Shown here in pieces: positions 8,122-18,034 of a stretch of 64,000 bases of DNA. This stretch comes from JBGAJN01 sp044224905. GTDB lineage: Bacteria > Verrucomicrobiota > Verrucomicrobiia > Limisphaerales > JBGAJN01. Below the pieces are notes generated by a model. The model had not been told where the DNA came from. It saw only the letters and a list, made by a program, of their open reading frames with translations, and did not search any database. Position numbers and translations under genes: made by a program. Within the stretch, counting starts at the first letter, position 1; each line of letters begins with the position of its first letter. The stretch spans positions 1 to 64,000 of the forward strand of contig JBGAJN010000002.1 in NCBI GenBank assembly GCA_044224905.1, written 5' to 3'.

Positions 8122-9639
8122 CTACGCCTTTCCCATCTCCCGCAGCGCGCGGCCCACCGCTTTCAAATTCGGCACGCGCATTTCCTGATACTCGCGGCAG
8201 ACGACGATGCCCAGCGCGCCGGCCTCGAATGCCTTCTTCGTCGCGCGGAAGACATCCTCCGTCACCTCGGGCATGATGCGGCGCGGGCCTTCGGGCAGGT
8301 GCATCGGGATGTCGAATCCGATGCCGGGATAGACGAGCGCCTTGCCCGCGACGCCGTCCACGCAGCGCTTCGTCTCGCGATACACGTAGTCGGGGCCGAA
8401 GCCGCGCGTCATCAACTCGGCGAACGCGGGTTCCTTCGTCGGGTCGTTGCCGGTGAGCGCGAAGAAGAGGTCGAGCGTCTGCGGTTCGCTGAGTTCGCGG
8501 AGGAAGGATTTGTGCGCGAGGCCCACGAACCACTGCCGCACACGGGGCGCGGTAATTTCATGGTAAACGACCGGCTTGATGAAATCCACCGTCATCGCCA
8601 TCTCCGCATAGCTTATCGCGGCGCGATACAGGAAATCCCACGAGGTCTGCTGATGGTCCACGTGCCGGCCCGTGAGCGCGCCGGGCCGCGCGTCCTTCAC
8701 TGTCTGCGAAAACATGCCCACGGCTTCCTCGAGTGAGGCGGCCCATTCGCGCTCCCACGCAAGCAGCTCCGGGTAGCGCAGGAAGTGCCGCAGCACCGTG
8801 ATGAAGATGCCATCGGGCGGCGCGGCCTCGCCTTTCATCATGCTCGTGATGAACGCGTGCAGATCGCGGAAGCCCTGCCGTGCGTGCTCCACGTTAATGC
8901 CCTTCGTCTTCGCGCGCTTCACGCAATGCTCGCAGAAACACGACGGCGTCTCGCCCTTGAACAACAAGCGCGACAATGGGCCGCCGCGCTCCGCGCCGAC
9001 CATGAAACCGTCGAGCGGATAATTGCGGAACAAGTCACCCGCGATGCGCTGCCAGTAATCGCGGTAGTCGGGATGATTCCAGCACGCGACCGTGCCGCGC
9101 CCGCCGTTGATGTCCACGGTGAGCACCGCGAGCCAGTTCTCGATGTTCTTCGCGTATTGCTGGCCCTGCGGTTCGAGGATGCGCGCCATGAGTTTCATCC
9201 CACGCTGGCGGCATGGCTCCGCGAGTTCAGCGAAAAGGTCGCGGTCGAGATATTCCTCCTTCGCATCGGGCGGCGTGGGTCGCAGCAGCGAACCTTTGAA
9301 AGCATCCGCGCTGTGCCGCACCCACACCTTGCGATGCACGCGGCCTTTCGGGTCGCGCACCGGCACGCCGTGGTCATCCGCCAGCACGTCCTTGGGCGAG
9401 TCCGTGCCTGCATTGTAGAGGTGCGAATAGACGAGCAGCGCATTGATGCCCGCCGTCTCCTGCAACAAATCCAGCACGCGCGGAATGCCCTCGTCGTAGA
9501 AACTGAACGGCTGAATCTGCACCGCGTTGAACACCGCGCCCGCCTTCGCCTTAGCCGGAGCATCAGCGGCGCGAAGCGACGATGCGGAGAGCGCGAGCGA
9601 GGCGGCGCCGGTTTGCTGGAGGAAGGTTCGGCGGTTCAT
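8122..9639 (-). CDS. Tat-exported TIM-barrel, glycoside-hydrolase-like protein
   Basis: 505 residues beginning MNRRTFLQQTG, a twin-arginine signal followed by ASLALSASSLRAADA. The body has the look of a (beta/alpha)8 hydrolase-like barrel: LLVYSHLY and GMKLMARILEPQGQ early, YPLDGFMVGAERGG in the middle, then a CFCEHCVKRAK cysteine cluster and FIKPVVYHEITAPRV. Cysteine pairs of this kind occur in several uncharacterised glycosidase-like families. I cannot assign a numbered family or point to the catalytic acids with certainty. It shares an ATGA overlap with the upstream propeller gene, so the two are probably co-translated. Confidence 0.6.
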   Translation of the reverse strand: MNRRTFLQQTGAASLALSASSLRAADAPAKAKAGAVFNAVQIQPFSFYDEGIPRVLDLLQETAGINALLVYSHLYNAGTDSPKDVLADDHGVPVRDPKGRVHRKVWVRHSADAFKGSLLRPTPPDAKEEYLDRDLFAELAEPCRQRGMKLMARILEPQGQQYAKNIENWLAVLTVDINGGRGTVACWNHPDYRDYWQRIAGDLFRNYPLDGFMVGAERGGPLSRLLFKGETPSCFCEHCVKRAKTKGINVEHARQGFRDLHAFITSMMKGEAAPPDGIFITVLRHFLRYPELLAWEREWAASLEEAVGMFSQTVKDARPGALTGRHVDHQQTSWDFLYRAAISYAEMAMTVDFIKPVVYHEITAPRVRQWFVGLAHKSFLRELSEPQTLDLFFALTGNDPTKEPAFAELMTRGFGPDYVYRETKRCVDGVAGKALVYPGIGFDIPMHLPEGPRRIMPEVTEDVFRATKKAFEAGALGIVVCREYQEMRVPNLKAVGRALREMGKA

Positions 9640-10691
9640 GGTTTCGATGCTGGTGAGTTCGTGACGTCCATCAAAAACAAGCCGTAGCCCACGCCGGCTT
9701 CGTCACCGGCGATGCCGATTTGGAAGGCCATGAGTTTTCCGTCGTCGCTAACGACATAGTTGGCGGCCTTGTAGCCAGGGAAATCGAGGAAGCGCGTGAG
9801 TCGTTGCGGCTCGCGGCTGCCGTCGAACCAGACGCGCCAGGCATCCACCATGGGCCACGCTTTGCCGTGATGTTCGTTGCGCTCGACGGTCGTGCTTTTT
9901 CCATCCGGGAATACGCCTTCGATTTCCTCGTAGTGCTCGGGCGTGCGAGTGAAGTTCGTGAGTTTGCCCGTGTCGAGGTCGAGCAGGAAGCCGTCGGTGT
10001 TGGCGGTGTTTTCGACCTGGTAGGCGGTGATGGTGATTTGCTTGTCGGCAGGCGGGACGAAGTTTTGCGTCTCGAGCATCTTCGGTCGCTGGCCTTCGGG
10101 GAAATCCTTCGCGGTCACGAGTTGGCGCACGTTCTGCATCGCGGGCACGCCGTTTTCATAGACCAGCTCGCCGAGTGAAATGTGCGACTGTCGCGGGTCG
10201 CCGTCGGTGTCGTGCGTCCACGCGATGAGCGGGCGCGTGCGCGAGACGGCGGGACCTTCGAGCATGGTGAGGCCGAGCGGCGTGGGCGGCTTGGTGCCGG
10301 ATTTATCGAGCACGAAGCCCTTCGCGTGCTGCCGCGCGTCGGTGCGGGCCTTTTTGTCCGTGGTGTCGAAGGGCTTGTCCGGCCCGGTGAGCAAGAGGTC
10401 GTCGTTCCAGAGGACAAAGACGCGGTTGAAGCCGTGATGTTTGAAATGCTGCGAGAGACAACGGATGCGGCCCGTCGCCATCTCGTAGGCCATGACATCG
10501 CCAAACTGCTTGTTCAGAAAAAACACCGTCTTCCCGCCATGAGAGAACTCGGCGCGCTCGCCGAACCAGGTGATTTGGCGGATGTTCGGCGGCAGGTGGT
10601 CGGCGGGGTTTTCCTTTGGTGAATCCGCAGCGAGCGTAGGAAGTGCGAGGAGGGCAACGGCAACCAGTGAGACGACGCAGCGTGAGTTCAT
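9636..10691 (-). CDS. Secreted TolB/WD40-like beta-propeller protein
   Basis: 351 residues from the ATG at 10691, chosen because it overlaps the upstream stop as ATGA and starts directly at the signal peptide (MNSRCVVSLVAVALLALPTLAA). The rest is a repeated pattern of beta-strands with GKTVFFLNKQFGDVMAYEMATG, HTEEIEG-like Asp/Gly turns, FPDGKSTTVERN and VVSDDGKLMAFQIG, typical of periplasmic six-bladed propellers related to TolB. It has no catalytic motif that I can see and may bind a polymer or partner protein. Both neighbours are coupled by 4-base overlaps. Confidence 0.65.
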   Translation of the reverse strand: MNSRCVVSLVAVALLALPTLAADSPKENPADHLPPNIRQITWFGERAEFSHGGKTVFFLNKQFGDVMAYEMATGRIRCLSQHFKHHGFNRVFVLWNDDLLLTGPDKPFDTTDKKARTDARQHAKGFVLDKSGTKPPTPLGLTMLEGPAVSRTRPLIAWTHDTDGDPRQSHISLGELVYENGVPAMQNVRQLVTAKDFPEGQRPKMLETQNFVPPADKQITITAYQVENTANTDGFLLDLDTGKLTNFTRTPEHYEEIEGVFPDGKSTTVERNEHHGKAWPMVDAWRVWFDGSREPQRLTRFLDFPGYKAANYVVSDDGKLMAFQIGIAGDEAGVGYGLFLMDVTNSPASKP

Positions 10692-12733
10692 GGGTTCTTG
10701 GTGGGCTTTGGCTGCCACGATTCGTCGAAGAAACCGGCGTGAACGACATCACCCGGCGCTTCGCCATCGGGCGGCGTGTCGAGATTGATGACGGCGAAGT
10801 CGGGCAGCTTTGGCGTCGTGAGGGCGCTGGTGCCGAGGTGGGATTCGCGTTGGGTGACGCCGGAGTTCAGGACGACGTAGCGCTGCGGATTGAGCGGGTT
10901 GGGATAGATGAGGATGGGCGCGTGCGTCGCGGATTCGCAGTCGTTGCCGGCGAGCGTAAGTTTGTCGCCGGTCCAAGTTAGCGGGAGTTTTGGGAGCACG
11001 CGGGCGAGGAGCGCGTTGCTCTGCGGGTCGCCCCAGAGGATGAGGTTGCAGGTCGCGATGTCGGCGTCGGTGACATCGCGGTCGTCTTTGATGAGCACTT
11101 CGCCGCGGTAGAGTTTGCGCCACATCTTTTGCGCGTGGTCGAGTTCGGCGGCGACCCACGAGCCGACTTTCTCGTTCATCGCTTTGCCGGTCGGGCGCAC
11201 GAAGAGGAAGCGCTCCATGAAGGCGTCGTCCACGGGGCCGGTGAGGCCGTGGATTTTTGCGAGTCCATCGCCCGGCGGAAGACCGAGACTCCACACGTCG
11301 GTCGGTGCGCGCGGTTTGCCATTCTCCGGCGGCCACGTCTTGAGCGATTTGTGGACCGTGATGCGACACGGCACCGCTGCGGCGGGCGCTTCGACCGTTT
11401 GTCCGTCGATGCTCAGGCGAATCGGCTGATTCTTCGCGAGCGCCCCACCGAGTTTCGCTGCCTCGATGGTAAAAGCGCTCACGTTCGCGGTGTTGATGTG
11501 GATGGAGGCCGGCGACTCGATGCGGGCGTGGATGTCGGCGCGCTTCCAATGTTCATCGAGCCGGTCAAAGCGCACCCACTCGCAGCGGTCGTAGCGCAAG
11601 CCGTAAGTCGAGTAGCGCACTTCGTTGTGCGATTGCGGGCGACCGGTGGCGACGATGGGTCGCATCCACGCTTCGATTTCTGCGCGCGCGGTCTTCTCGT
11701 AGTTATGGCCGGCGTTCAAGCCGAGCACACGACGCAGCGGCACGCCATCGCGCGCGCACGCGGCGGCCATCGCGTCGTGCGAGAAACGATGACCGTCCAT
11801 TTCGCCGACGTAGCTGAAGGTCGGCACCATCGCGATGTTCCCCGCCACGTCGGTGGCGTTGTAGTAATGGAAGAGCGTGAACTGCCACGGCAGCGGTTGT
11901 TTTTGCCACTCCCAGATTTTCACGTAGTGCTCCGTGTCCGCGAAGCCCGCGCCGGGCGATGCGGCGACCCAGCGGTCGGGATGATGCGCGGCGAGATGCC
12001 ACGAGCACGAGCCCCCCATCGAGAATCCGTGCAGCACGATGCGCCGGTCATCCACGGGATACTGCGACTGCGCGTGCGCGAGCTGCTCGAAGATGTTCAC
12101 CTCGCCCGCAAACTTCGCCGCGTTGTAGCCGCGCGCGTAGGCGCGGAGGTGCAGCGACTCGTCATCGGCGAATCCATTGCCCTCATGCAAACCGGCGTTG
12201 ATGACCGCAAGCTCCGTGACCAGCCCCGCGTGCGGACACTCGATGAAAAGCGGATACGGCCGGCGCTCGCCCTTCACCTCGTCCTGCGGCCCGCGCCACG
12301 ACGCGGGCACGTTGATGACATACGGCTGCACGCTGTCGTCGAGCCGCGAGCGGAAGCCGCGAATGACCTTGCCCGTCTGTGCGAGCCACGGCGCGCGGCC
12401 TTGCTGCAACTGCTGCGCCCGTTCGAGCCCCACATTCAAAACCTCGCGCGCCGTGCCGAGCATCTTCGCCTCCATCGCGCCATCGAAGTTCAGCCCCCAA
12501 TCGAGCGCCTTCACGCACACCTGCACGTCGGGCAGCAGCGCGACAAGTTCCGCCTTGCCCGCGATGGCTTTCTCCGCTGCGCCGACTTCACGCTGCAACT
12601 GCGCGAGGCCATCGACAAGTTCCTGCCGCTCGGTGTCGGAGATTCTGTTCGGTTTCCTCGCGTCCTGCGCGAAGACGGAAGAAATCGCGAAGAGCAGCGC
12701 GATGCAGATTTGAAATGCGTTTTTCAAACTCAT
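10688..12733 (-). CDS. Exported alpha/beta hydrolase with long C-terminal extension
   Basis: 681 residues from ATG 12733 (ATGA overlap with the preceding gene); a longer in-frame reading to 13000 lies wholly inside that gene and is rejected. After a signal peptide ending SSVFA and a helical spacer, the hydrolase core has the nucleophile elbow HGFSMGGSCSWH and a C-terminal His in GLNAGHNYEKT. The final ~300 residues form a beta-rich tail including LILWGDPQSNALLARVLPKL and VVLNSG, also seen in some prolyl-oligopeptidase-like proteins of this phylum. It is likely a periplasmic or secreted esterase or peptidase. The substrate is unknown, and the cluster context suggests ester-linked polysaccharide. 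Confidence 0.72.
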   Translation of the reverse strand: MSLKNAFQICIALLFAISSVFAQDARKPNRISDTERQELVDGLAQLQREVGAAEKAIAGKAELVALLPDVQVCVKALDWGLNFDGAMEAKMLGTAREVLNVGLERAQQLQQGRAPWLAQTGKVIRGFRSRLDDSVQPYVINVPASWRGPQDEVKGERRPYPLFIECPHAGLVTELAVINAGLHEGNGFADDESLHLRAYARGYNAAKFAGEVNIFEQLAHAQSQYPVDDRRIVLHGFSMGGSCSWHLAAHHPDRWVAASPGAGFADTEHYVKIWEWQKQPLPWQFTLFHYYNATDVAGNIAMVPTFSYVGEMDGHRFSHDAMAAACARDGVPLRRVLGLNAGHNYEKTARAEIEAWMRPIVATGRPQSHNEVRYSTYGLRYDRCEWVRFDRLDEHWKRADIHARIESPASIHINTANVSAFTIEAAKLGGALAKNQPIRLSIDGQTVEAPAAAVPCRITVHKSLKTWPPENGKPRAPTDVWSLGLPPGDGLAKIHGLTGPVDDAFMERFLFVRPTGKAMNEKVGSWVAAELDHAQKMWRKLYRGEVLIKDDRDVTDADIATCNLILWGDPQSNALLARVLPKLPLTWTGDKLTLAGNDCESATHAPILIYPNPLNPQRYVVLNSGVTQRESHLGTSALTTPKLPDFAVINLDTPPDGEAPGDVVHAGFFDESWQPKPTKNP

Positions 12734-13587
12734 GCCGGGCCCTTTAGGGTTTTCAGCCAATCCAGAAGAAGCTTGGGCCATTGGGCACCGGGAAAGCCGT
12801 GCTGCACTCGCGTGGGGATGAGATTGCCGACGCCGTGGCCGCCTTCCTCGAACATGTCGAGCCGCACGGGCACGCCGAGCTTTTTCAAATCGGCAACGAT
12901 GTTGGTGGCGATTTCGACGGGTTTGTCGGTGGTGGCGTGGACGAGATAGACGGGAGGCGCGTTCTTCTTGAAAACGAACGGGTTCTCCGGCTTCCGCCAA
13001 TGCCAGGTGCCCAGACCGACCGCAAGGTCAGGGCGGCTGCTGAGGCGCTCGATGGGGTCGGGCGACGCGGCGTCGCCTTCATCGAAATTCGCGGCGAGAT
13101 TCATCGCAAGATTCGCACCGGCGGAGTAACCCGCGACGCCGACCTTGCGCGGGTCGATGCCCCACTCGGTGGCGCGATGCCGGACGAGGCGCACGGCGCG
13201 TTTTGCATCCATCAGCGTGAGCGCCTGGATGCCGGCGTTGTCGAGTTTGTGCGGCGGACGCAGGCGATACTTCAGCCCGATGACGGCGACGCCCATCGGA
13301 TTGAAAACCTGCGCCGCATATTCGACGTGAATTTTCCAGGCGAGCCCGCCGTAGCCGCCGCCCGCGCAGACGATGATGGCCATGCCGTTGCGCTTGTCCG
13401 CCGGTGGCGCAAAGAGCGTGATGCTCGGAATCGTTACGCCACGAAACGTTCCGTTCTCAAACGTCTCCGTAGGCGCATCGGCGAGAAATTGCGGCGGCTT
13501 GTCCGGCCAGAGCGGGATGACTTGCGGCTCCTCGGCGAAGCAATGTGAGGCGAACGCGATGAACGCGAGTGCGACGAGCTTTTTCAT
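12730..13587 (-). CDS. Exported alpha/beta hydrolase (acetyl esterase-like)
   Basis: 285 residues from ATG 13587, the start that overlaps the DUF1552 stop and opens on the signal peptide MKKLVALAFIAFASHCFA. The hydrolase core shows an oxyanion-type CAGGGYGGLAW strand, the nucleophile elbow VGVAGYSAGANLA (GxSxG) and the catalytic His in FEEGGHGVG. This arrangement resembles BD-FAE/acetyl-xylan esterase and lipase family enzymes that deacylate plant or algal polysaccharides. It lies directly upstream of a second alpha/beta hydrolase and downstream of a DUF1552 gene, all coupled by 4-base overlaps. Confidence 0.8.
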   Translation of the reverse strand: MKKLVALAFIAFASHCFAEEPQVIPLWPDKPPQFLADAPTETFENGTFRGVTIPSITLFAPPADKRNGMAIIVCAGGGYGGLAWKIHVEYAAQVFNPMGVAVIGLKYRLRPPHKLDNAGIQALTLMDAKRAVRLVRHRATEWGIDPRKVGVAGYSAGANLAMNLAANFDEGDAASPDPIERLSSRPDLAVGLGTWHWRKPENPFVFKKNAPPVYLVHATTDKPVEIATNIVADLKKLGVPVRLDMFEEGGHGVGNLIPTRVQHGFPGAQWPKLLLDWLKTLKGPA

Positions 13588-14918
13588 GCGAGTCCTTGCA
13601 GCGCCTCCACGCTGTCGCCGAATTTTTCCAGCTTCACGCCCATGCGCTGCGCGAGGGCGAGGTAGAGATTGCAGGCGCGCTGGCGTTCGGCGGGCAGCGG
13701 CTCGGTGTCGATGCACCGTCCGCCGGCGATGGTGCCGCCGCCGTGGCCGGCGAGAATCATCGGGAGATTGCGGCCATCGTGACTGTCGCCGTTGAACATG
13801 TTGCTGCCGAATTGCAGCATCACGTTGTCGAGCAGTGTGGCGCCGTTGCCTTCGTCCACCTGCTTCATCTGCGCCATGAGGTAGGCGAGCTGCTCGACGT
13901 GGAAGCGATTGATGCGCGCATACGACGCGAGCTTCTTCGGGTCTTCCTTGTGATGCGAAATGCCGTGGAGTTGGTCGTTGAGCACGCCGTCGAGGAAGCC
14001 GAACTTCATGTGCGACACGTCGCGATTGAAGATGAGCGTGGCGACGCGGGTCTTGTCCATGCGCCACGCGAGCAGGATGAGGTCAAGCATCATAAGCATG
14101 TGCTCCCGCACGTCCTGCGGCAACTCGGCGGCGGGACGTTCCATGTTCGGCTTGGCCAATGTAGGACGCCAGCCTTCGAGGCGTTCCTCTTTAGTCGCGC
14201 GCTCGATACGCTGTTCGAGGTCCCGCACGCTGGTCATGAATTCATCGAGCTTCTGCTGGTCTTGCGCGCCCAGGCCGCGGCGCGTGTCCTTCGATTGCGC
14301 GAGCACGGCGTCGAGCACGCTCTTGTCGCGCAGCAGACCGCTGGTGTCGAAGAGCCGGTCGAACACCGCGCGCGGATACACCTCGGGCGCGATGGGCGTG
14401 TTCTTCGACGACCACGAAACGGTGCCGTAATACACGCTCGGCACGCCGCTGCGCAGACCGCTTTCCGCCGGCTCCACCGCGAGCACGAGACTCGGCACTG
14501 CGGTCTCCTTGCCCGTGTGTCGCGCGATGACCTGGTCGATGGACTCACCGCCCTCGGGGATGAGCGTCTCCTTGAACTGCGCGCCGCTGAGGTAATTCGA
14601 AAACAGCGGCCAGTGCGGTCCGCTGGTGTTGTTGAAGACGTGAAGGTCGTTCAGCACCGTGATGTGGCGCTTGAACGCCGCGAGCGGCTGCAACGTGCTC
14701 GACAGTTCCATCGCCTCGCCCGCGCCTTTAGCCCACCACTGGTGCGGATTCACGCCGTTGGCGAAAAGCAGGCAGCCGTAGCGCACGGGAGCTTTCGCGT
14801 TCTCCGCAGCTTTGCCGCCCTGTGCCCAAGCGAACGAAGGCAGCCACGGCAGTGCGAGCGTGGCTCCGGCTCCGCGCAGAAAGGCGCGGCGTGAGATGGA
14901 TGACGTGTTTGATTTCAT
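13584..14918 (-). CDS. Tat-exported DUF1552 protein (copy C)
   Basis: 444 residues from ATG 14918 (ATGA overlap with the PSCyt1 gene). SRRAFLRGAGATLALPWLP is a twin-arginine signal. Diagnostic DUF1552 segments follow: FANGVNPHQWW, HITVLNDLHVF, GESIDQVIARHTG, KLDEFMTSVRDLEQRI, MLDLILLAW and TLLDNVMLQFGSNM. The last of these precedes GDSHDGRNLPMILAGHGGG, a metal-site-like His/Asp-rich stretch shared with DUF1501/sulfatase-like alkaline phosphatase superfamily members. The family has no proven activity. It regularly neighbours PSCyt1/DUF1592 genes, as here. Confidence 0.9.
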   Translation of the reverse strand: MKSNTSSISRRAFLRGAGATLALPWLPSFAWAQGGKAAENAKAPVRYGCLLFANGVNPHQWWAKGAGEAMELSSTLQPLAAFKRHITVLNDLHVFNNTSGPHWPLFSNYLSGAQFKETLIPEGGESIDQVIARHTGKETAVPSLVLAVEPAESGLRSGVPSVYYGTVSWSSKNTPIAPEVYPRAVFDRLFDTSGLLRDKSVLDAVLAQSKDTRRGLGAQDQQKLDEFMTSVRDLEQRIERATKEERLEGWRPTLAKPNMERPAAELPQDVREHMLMMLDLILLAWRMDKTRVATLIFNRDVSHMKFGFLDGVLNDQLHGISHHKEDPKKLASYARINRFHVEQLAYLMAQMKQVDEGNGATLLDNVMLQFGSNMFNGDSHDGRNLPMILAGHGGGTIAGGRCIDTEPLPAERQRACNLYLALAQRMGVKLEKFGDSVEALQGLA

Positions 14919-17900
14919 GGTGCGCGGCGATTGAGAAATTGCGGGCTGGTGACGATGGCTTCGACGAGCGTCGAAAACTTGTAGCCGTCCTGCGCGAGCG
15001 AGGTGTTCATGCGGTCGAGCAAGGCGCGGTCGCCAGGCAGCACGGCGCGGCCAAGGGCGTAGCCGAGGAGCTTGCGCGTGAAGTGGCGGAAGACTTCGTC
15101 CTGATGGTCGCGCAGATATTTTTTCAGGCCGGTGATGCCGTTCAGCGCGGTGCCGTCGTGCAAGGTGTCGGTGCTCACAATCGCGTCGCCGCTGCGGTCG
15201 GCGGTGCGCCAGCGGCCGATGGGGTCGAAGTTTTCCAAAGACACGCCCATCGCATCGAAGCGCGCATGGCAGGCGGCGCAATTTGCGTCTGCACGATGCT
15301 TCGCGAGCTGGTCGCGGATGGGCAGGCCGTCGGCGGATTTCTCGTCTTCGGAAATCTTGCCCACATTCGGTGGTGGCGCGGGAATCTTGCGTCCGAGGAA
15401 TTGCTCCACGACCCACACGCCACGCTGCACGGGACTCGTGCGCAGCGGCGACGAGGTTTTGGTGAGGAAGAGGGCCATCGTCGGCAGACCGCCGCGCTCG
15501 GACGGCAACACAACACGCTCTAAGCCCACGGGCGCGGTCTTCACTCCGTAGTGCTTCGCCAGTTCCGCGTTCGCGAAGGTGTAGTCCGCATCGAGCAGCG
15601 CGGTGAGCGGGCGGTCGTTGCGAATGAGGTCGGCGAGGAACGTGGTGACTTCATCGAACATGGCCTGACGCAGCGCAGGTGTGAATTCCGCGAAGCGCTT
15701 CTCGTCGGGGCCGGTGAACGATTCGAAGTCGCCGAAGCCCCAGAGCTGCGCGGCAAAATCCGTCGCGAGCGATGCAGCGCGCGGGTCTTTGAGCATGCGT
15801 TTCGACTGCGCGACGAGCACGGCGGGGTCGCGCAACTTGTCGGCGGCGGCGAGGCGCAGCAACTCGTCATCGGGGATGCTGGCCCAGAGGAAAAAGGAGA
15901 GGCGCGAGGCGAGTGCGTGTGAGCTTTGCGGAAGAATCTTCTTTCCAGCCACCAAATCCTGCGCGCACGGAACAAACGTAGCCGCCTCGCGACCGCGAAA
16001 TAAAAAGTCCCGCGACACCAGCACCGTGAGCAGCGGCACTTTCATCGCGCTGTCGAAGCTCAAGCCCTGCGCGGCGGCGTCGCGATACAGCCGCATGAGT
16101 TTCGATTGGTCGTCTCCATTCAGTGGTCGGCGCCATGCCTTTTCGGCGAACTTGTCTAGCAATCCACACGCCTTCGCTTCGAGCGCACTTGCCGCAGGAG
16201 GTTGCGCGAGCGCGACGAGGCGCTCTTCCAACAGGCGAAGTCGTGCGAGGTCTTCGGGCGTCGCGTTTCGCCGCACTTCGGCGACGGTGTAATAGTATGG
16301 CGCGTTTGGCTCGGCCTTGTCCGGCGTCTGGCCGGGCCACGGGCCGCCGAGGGCTTCGATGCTCGTGCGCGTCCAGTCCGCGAAAAGATTGCTCTCGGCA
16401 TTGAGGCCGAGCTTGGTCTCGTTCGCCTCGGAGACGTTTCGTTTGCGGAGCAGATTGTTGCGCTCCTTGTTCGGGTCGGCCTTCGTCGTCTTGCTCGCAT
16501 CGCGCCCGCCAAAAACAAAACGCCTCGGCACGAAGCTCTGCGACGCCGGCTTTTCCTTGAGCACGAGCGCCTGCACGCTCGCGACCTTCGTGCGGTTCTT
16601 GTCGAGCGTGAAGTCCACCTCGAAGACGATGGCATTTTCCGGCACGGCAAACTTCAGCGCACCCGGCGGCTTTTGGCCCACGGCGTCAGCTTCGAGTTTC
16701 GGCTGGCTCTCGCCATCGAGTCCCCATGGAAAATCTCGCCCGCTGTTCGCACCGACGATTTTCACCGCGTCCTGCCACGGCTTCGCGGTGCCGTCCTTGA
16801 AAACGAACCGGCCTTTGTGCCACAGGCCATACTCGCCTCCGCCGCCATCGCCCGCATCGGTCATGATGAGGAAGAGTTCCTTCGCATCGCCGATATCGAT
16901 GCGGAAGGGCCAGCGGCCTTCGTCCCGGGCCGCCGCGAGCACTTCCTCCTTTGCCTCGCGGAAGCTGGTTTCGTAAGGCGGGGCGAAGTCGCCTTTGTTC
17001 TCCGCGATGGCCGCGGCTGCCGCATCCGCCCTGCCGGACACGATGGCAAGACACGTCGCGCGCAGCTTCGCATCGCTCACGTTCGCCGGAATCGCCCGCC
17101 ACGCCTTCGCCCAATCCGCGAACGGCGACTTGGTATCGGTGTCCTTCAAAATGCGCGCCCACTTTTCCAGTGCGACCGGCGCGAGTCTTTCCGTTAGCGC
17201 CGGCCGGTCGTGCACCGCGCGCCACGCCGCTTCGAGATAGAGCGCGTGGGCCGAGCCGAATTGCTTCTCCAGTTCCGCACGATGCAGCGCGCCCCACTTT
17301 TGCTGCTGCCCGATATACCACGCGATGATGTCATCGGTCGCTTCCTTGATGGCCGCCTTCGGCTCATCCACCGCTTCGCGCGGCACCGCGCTCCACACGA
17401 GACCATCGTGCGCCGACACGCGCAGGCAATGCAGCGCGCCCTTCGCCGCCTCGATGTATTTCTCAAACTGCGCCGCACTCATGCTCTGCGCCTCGCCGAC
17501 ATTCGCGAAGCCCTCGCCCGCACCGCCTTCATTCGGCAAATACTCGCCCGCCTTCGTCACGATGCCGCCGCTCAAATCGCGGATGACATTGCGATACTCA
17601 TTCCGCGTCAGCCGCGGCATCACCACCACGCCAGGGTCATCGCGCTGACGCTCCGCGAGCGAAGTAACCGCACCGTCGAACAATTGCCGCAACTGCTCAC
17701 GCTCCGCCGCGCCGAGCTTCTTCTTCGCCTTCTTCGGCGGCATGTCGCCGTCCGCTACCACGTCGTGCAACGTGTCGAGCAGCTTGCCGTCATCCCAAAG
17801 CGTCTCCGGCTTCGCGAGCAGCGCCTCCAAATCAATTTCCCCCTCGGTCTTCTCCGCGTTGTGACAAGCCGTGCAGTATTCCTTCGCCAGGGGGCGGAAC

Positions 17901-18034
17901 GCCGCTGTCAGTGCGGCGTGCGTCGCTACGGATTTAGCGACTCCAGAAGACGACAGCGATTCCGCGCCGTGCAACACGCGAAGGCCGACGAAGGCCATAC
18001 TTCCGACAAAAAACGCCAGCTGTGGTATTTTCAC
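14915..18034 (-). CDS. PSCyt1-DUF1587/DUF1592/DUF1588/DUF1585 multi-domain cytochrome-type protein (copy B)
   Basis: 1039 residues, the longest of the three copies. It has a signal peptide, heme motif C54-T-A-C57-H58, and MPPKKAKKK after the cytochrome domain. PRLTRNEYRNVIRDLSGG marks DUF1587. An unusually long middle region (about residues 200-640) includes IDIGDAKELFLIMTDAGDGG, which resembles a carbohydrate-binding NPCBM-like strand set; that assignment is uncertain. SRLSFFLWASIPDDELL marks DUF1592, and NCAACH in the DUF1588 part gives the second CxxCH. It is coupled on both sides to DUF1552 genes by 4-base overlaps, which suggests they function as a pair. Confidence 0.9.
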   Translation of the reverse strand: MKIPQLAFFVGSMAFVGLRVLHGAESLSSSGVAKSVATHAALTAAFRPLAKEYCTACHNAEKTEGEIDLEALLAKPETLWDDGKLLDTLHDVVADGDMPPKKAKKKLGAAEREQLRQLFDGAVTSLAERQRDDPGVVVMPRLTRNEYRNVIRDLSGGIVTKAGEYLPNEGGAGEGFANVGEAQSMSAAQFEKYIEAAKGALHCLRVSAHDGLVWSAVPREAVDEPKAAIKEATDDIIAWYIGQQQKWGALHRAELEKQFGSAHALYLEAAWRAVHDRPALTERLAPVALEKWARILKDTDTKSPFADWAKAWRAIPANVSDAKLRATCLAIVSGRADAAAAAIAENKGDFAPPYETSFREAKEEVLAAARDEGRWPFRIDIGDAKELFLIMTDAGDGGGGEYGLWHKGRFVFKDGTAKPWQDAVKIVGANSGRDFPWGLDGESQPKLEADAVGQKPPGALKFAVPENAIVFEVDFTLDKNRTKVASVQALVLKEKPASQSFVPRRFVFGGRDASKTTKADPNKERNNLLRKRNVSEANETKLGLNAESNLFADWTRTSIEALGGPWPGQTPDKAEPNAPYYYTVAEVRRNATPEDLARLRLLEERLVALAQPPAASALEAKACGLLDKFAEKAWRRPLNGDDQSKLMRLYRDAAAQGLSFDSAMKVPLLTVLVSRDFLFRGREAATFVPCAQDLVAGKKILPQSSHALASRLSFFLWASIPDDELLRLAAADKLRDPAVLVAQSKRMLKDPRAASLATDFAAQLWGFGDFESFTGPDEKRFAEFTPALRQAMFDEVTTFLADLIRNDRPLTALLDADYTFANAELAKHYGVKTAPVGLERVVLPSERGGLPTMALFLTKTSSPLRTSPVQRGVWVVEQFLGRKIPAPPPNVGKISEDEKSADGLPIRDQLAKHRADANCAACHARFDAMGVSLENFDPIGRWRTADRSGDAIVSTDTLHDGTALNGITGLKKYLRDHQDEVFRHFTRKLLGYALGRAVLPGDRALLDRMNTSLAQDGYKFSTLVEAIVTSPQFLNRRAP

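Noticed and set aside
11129..12949. A 606-codon plus-strand open frame, and others such as 13569-14894, 3329-4318 and 17210-18145
   Set aside because: They lie wholly opposite real minus-strand genes with signal peptides, family motifs and ATGA overlaps. Their translations are Arg/His/Val-rich without domains, as expected for antisense frames in high-GC coding DNA.
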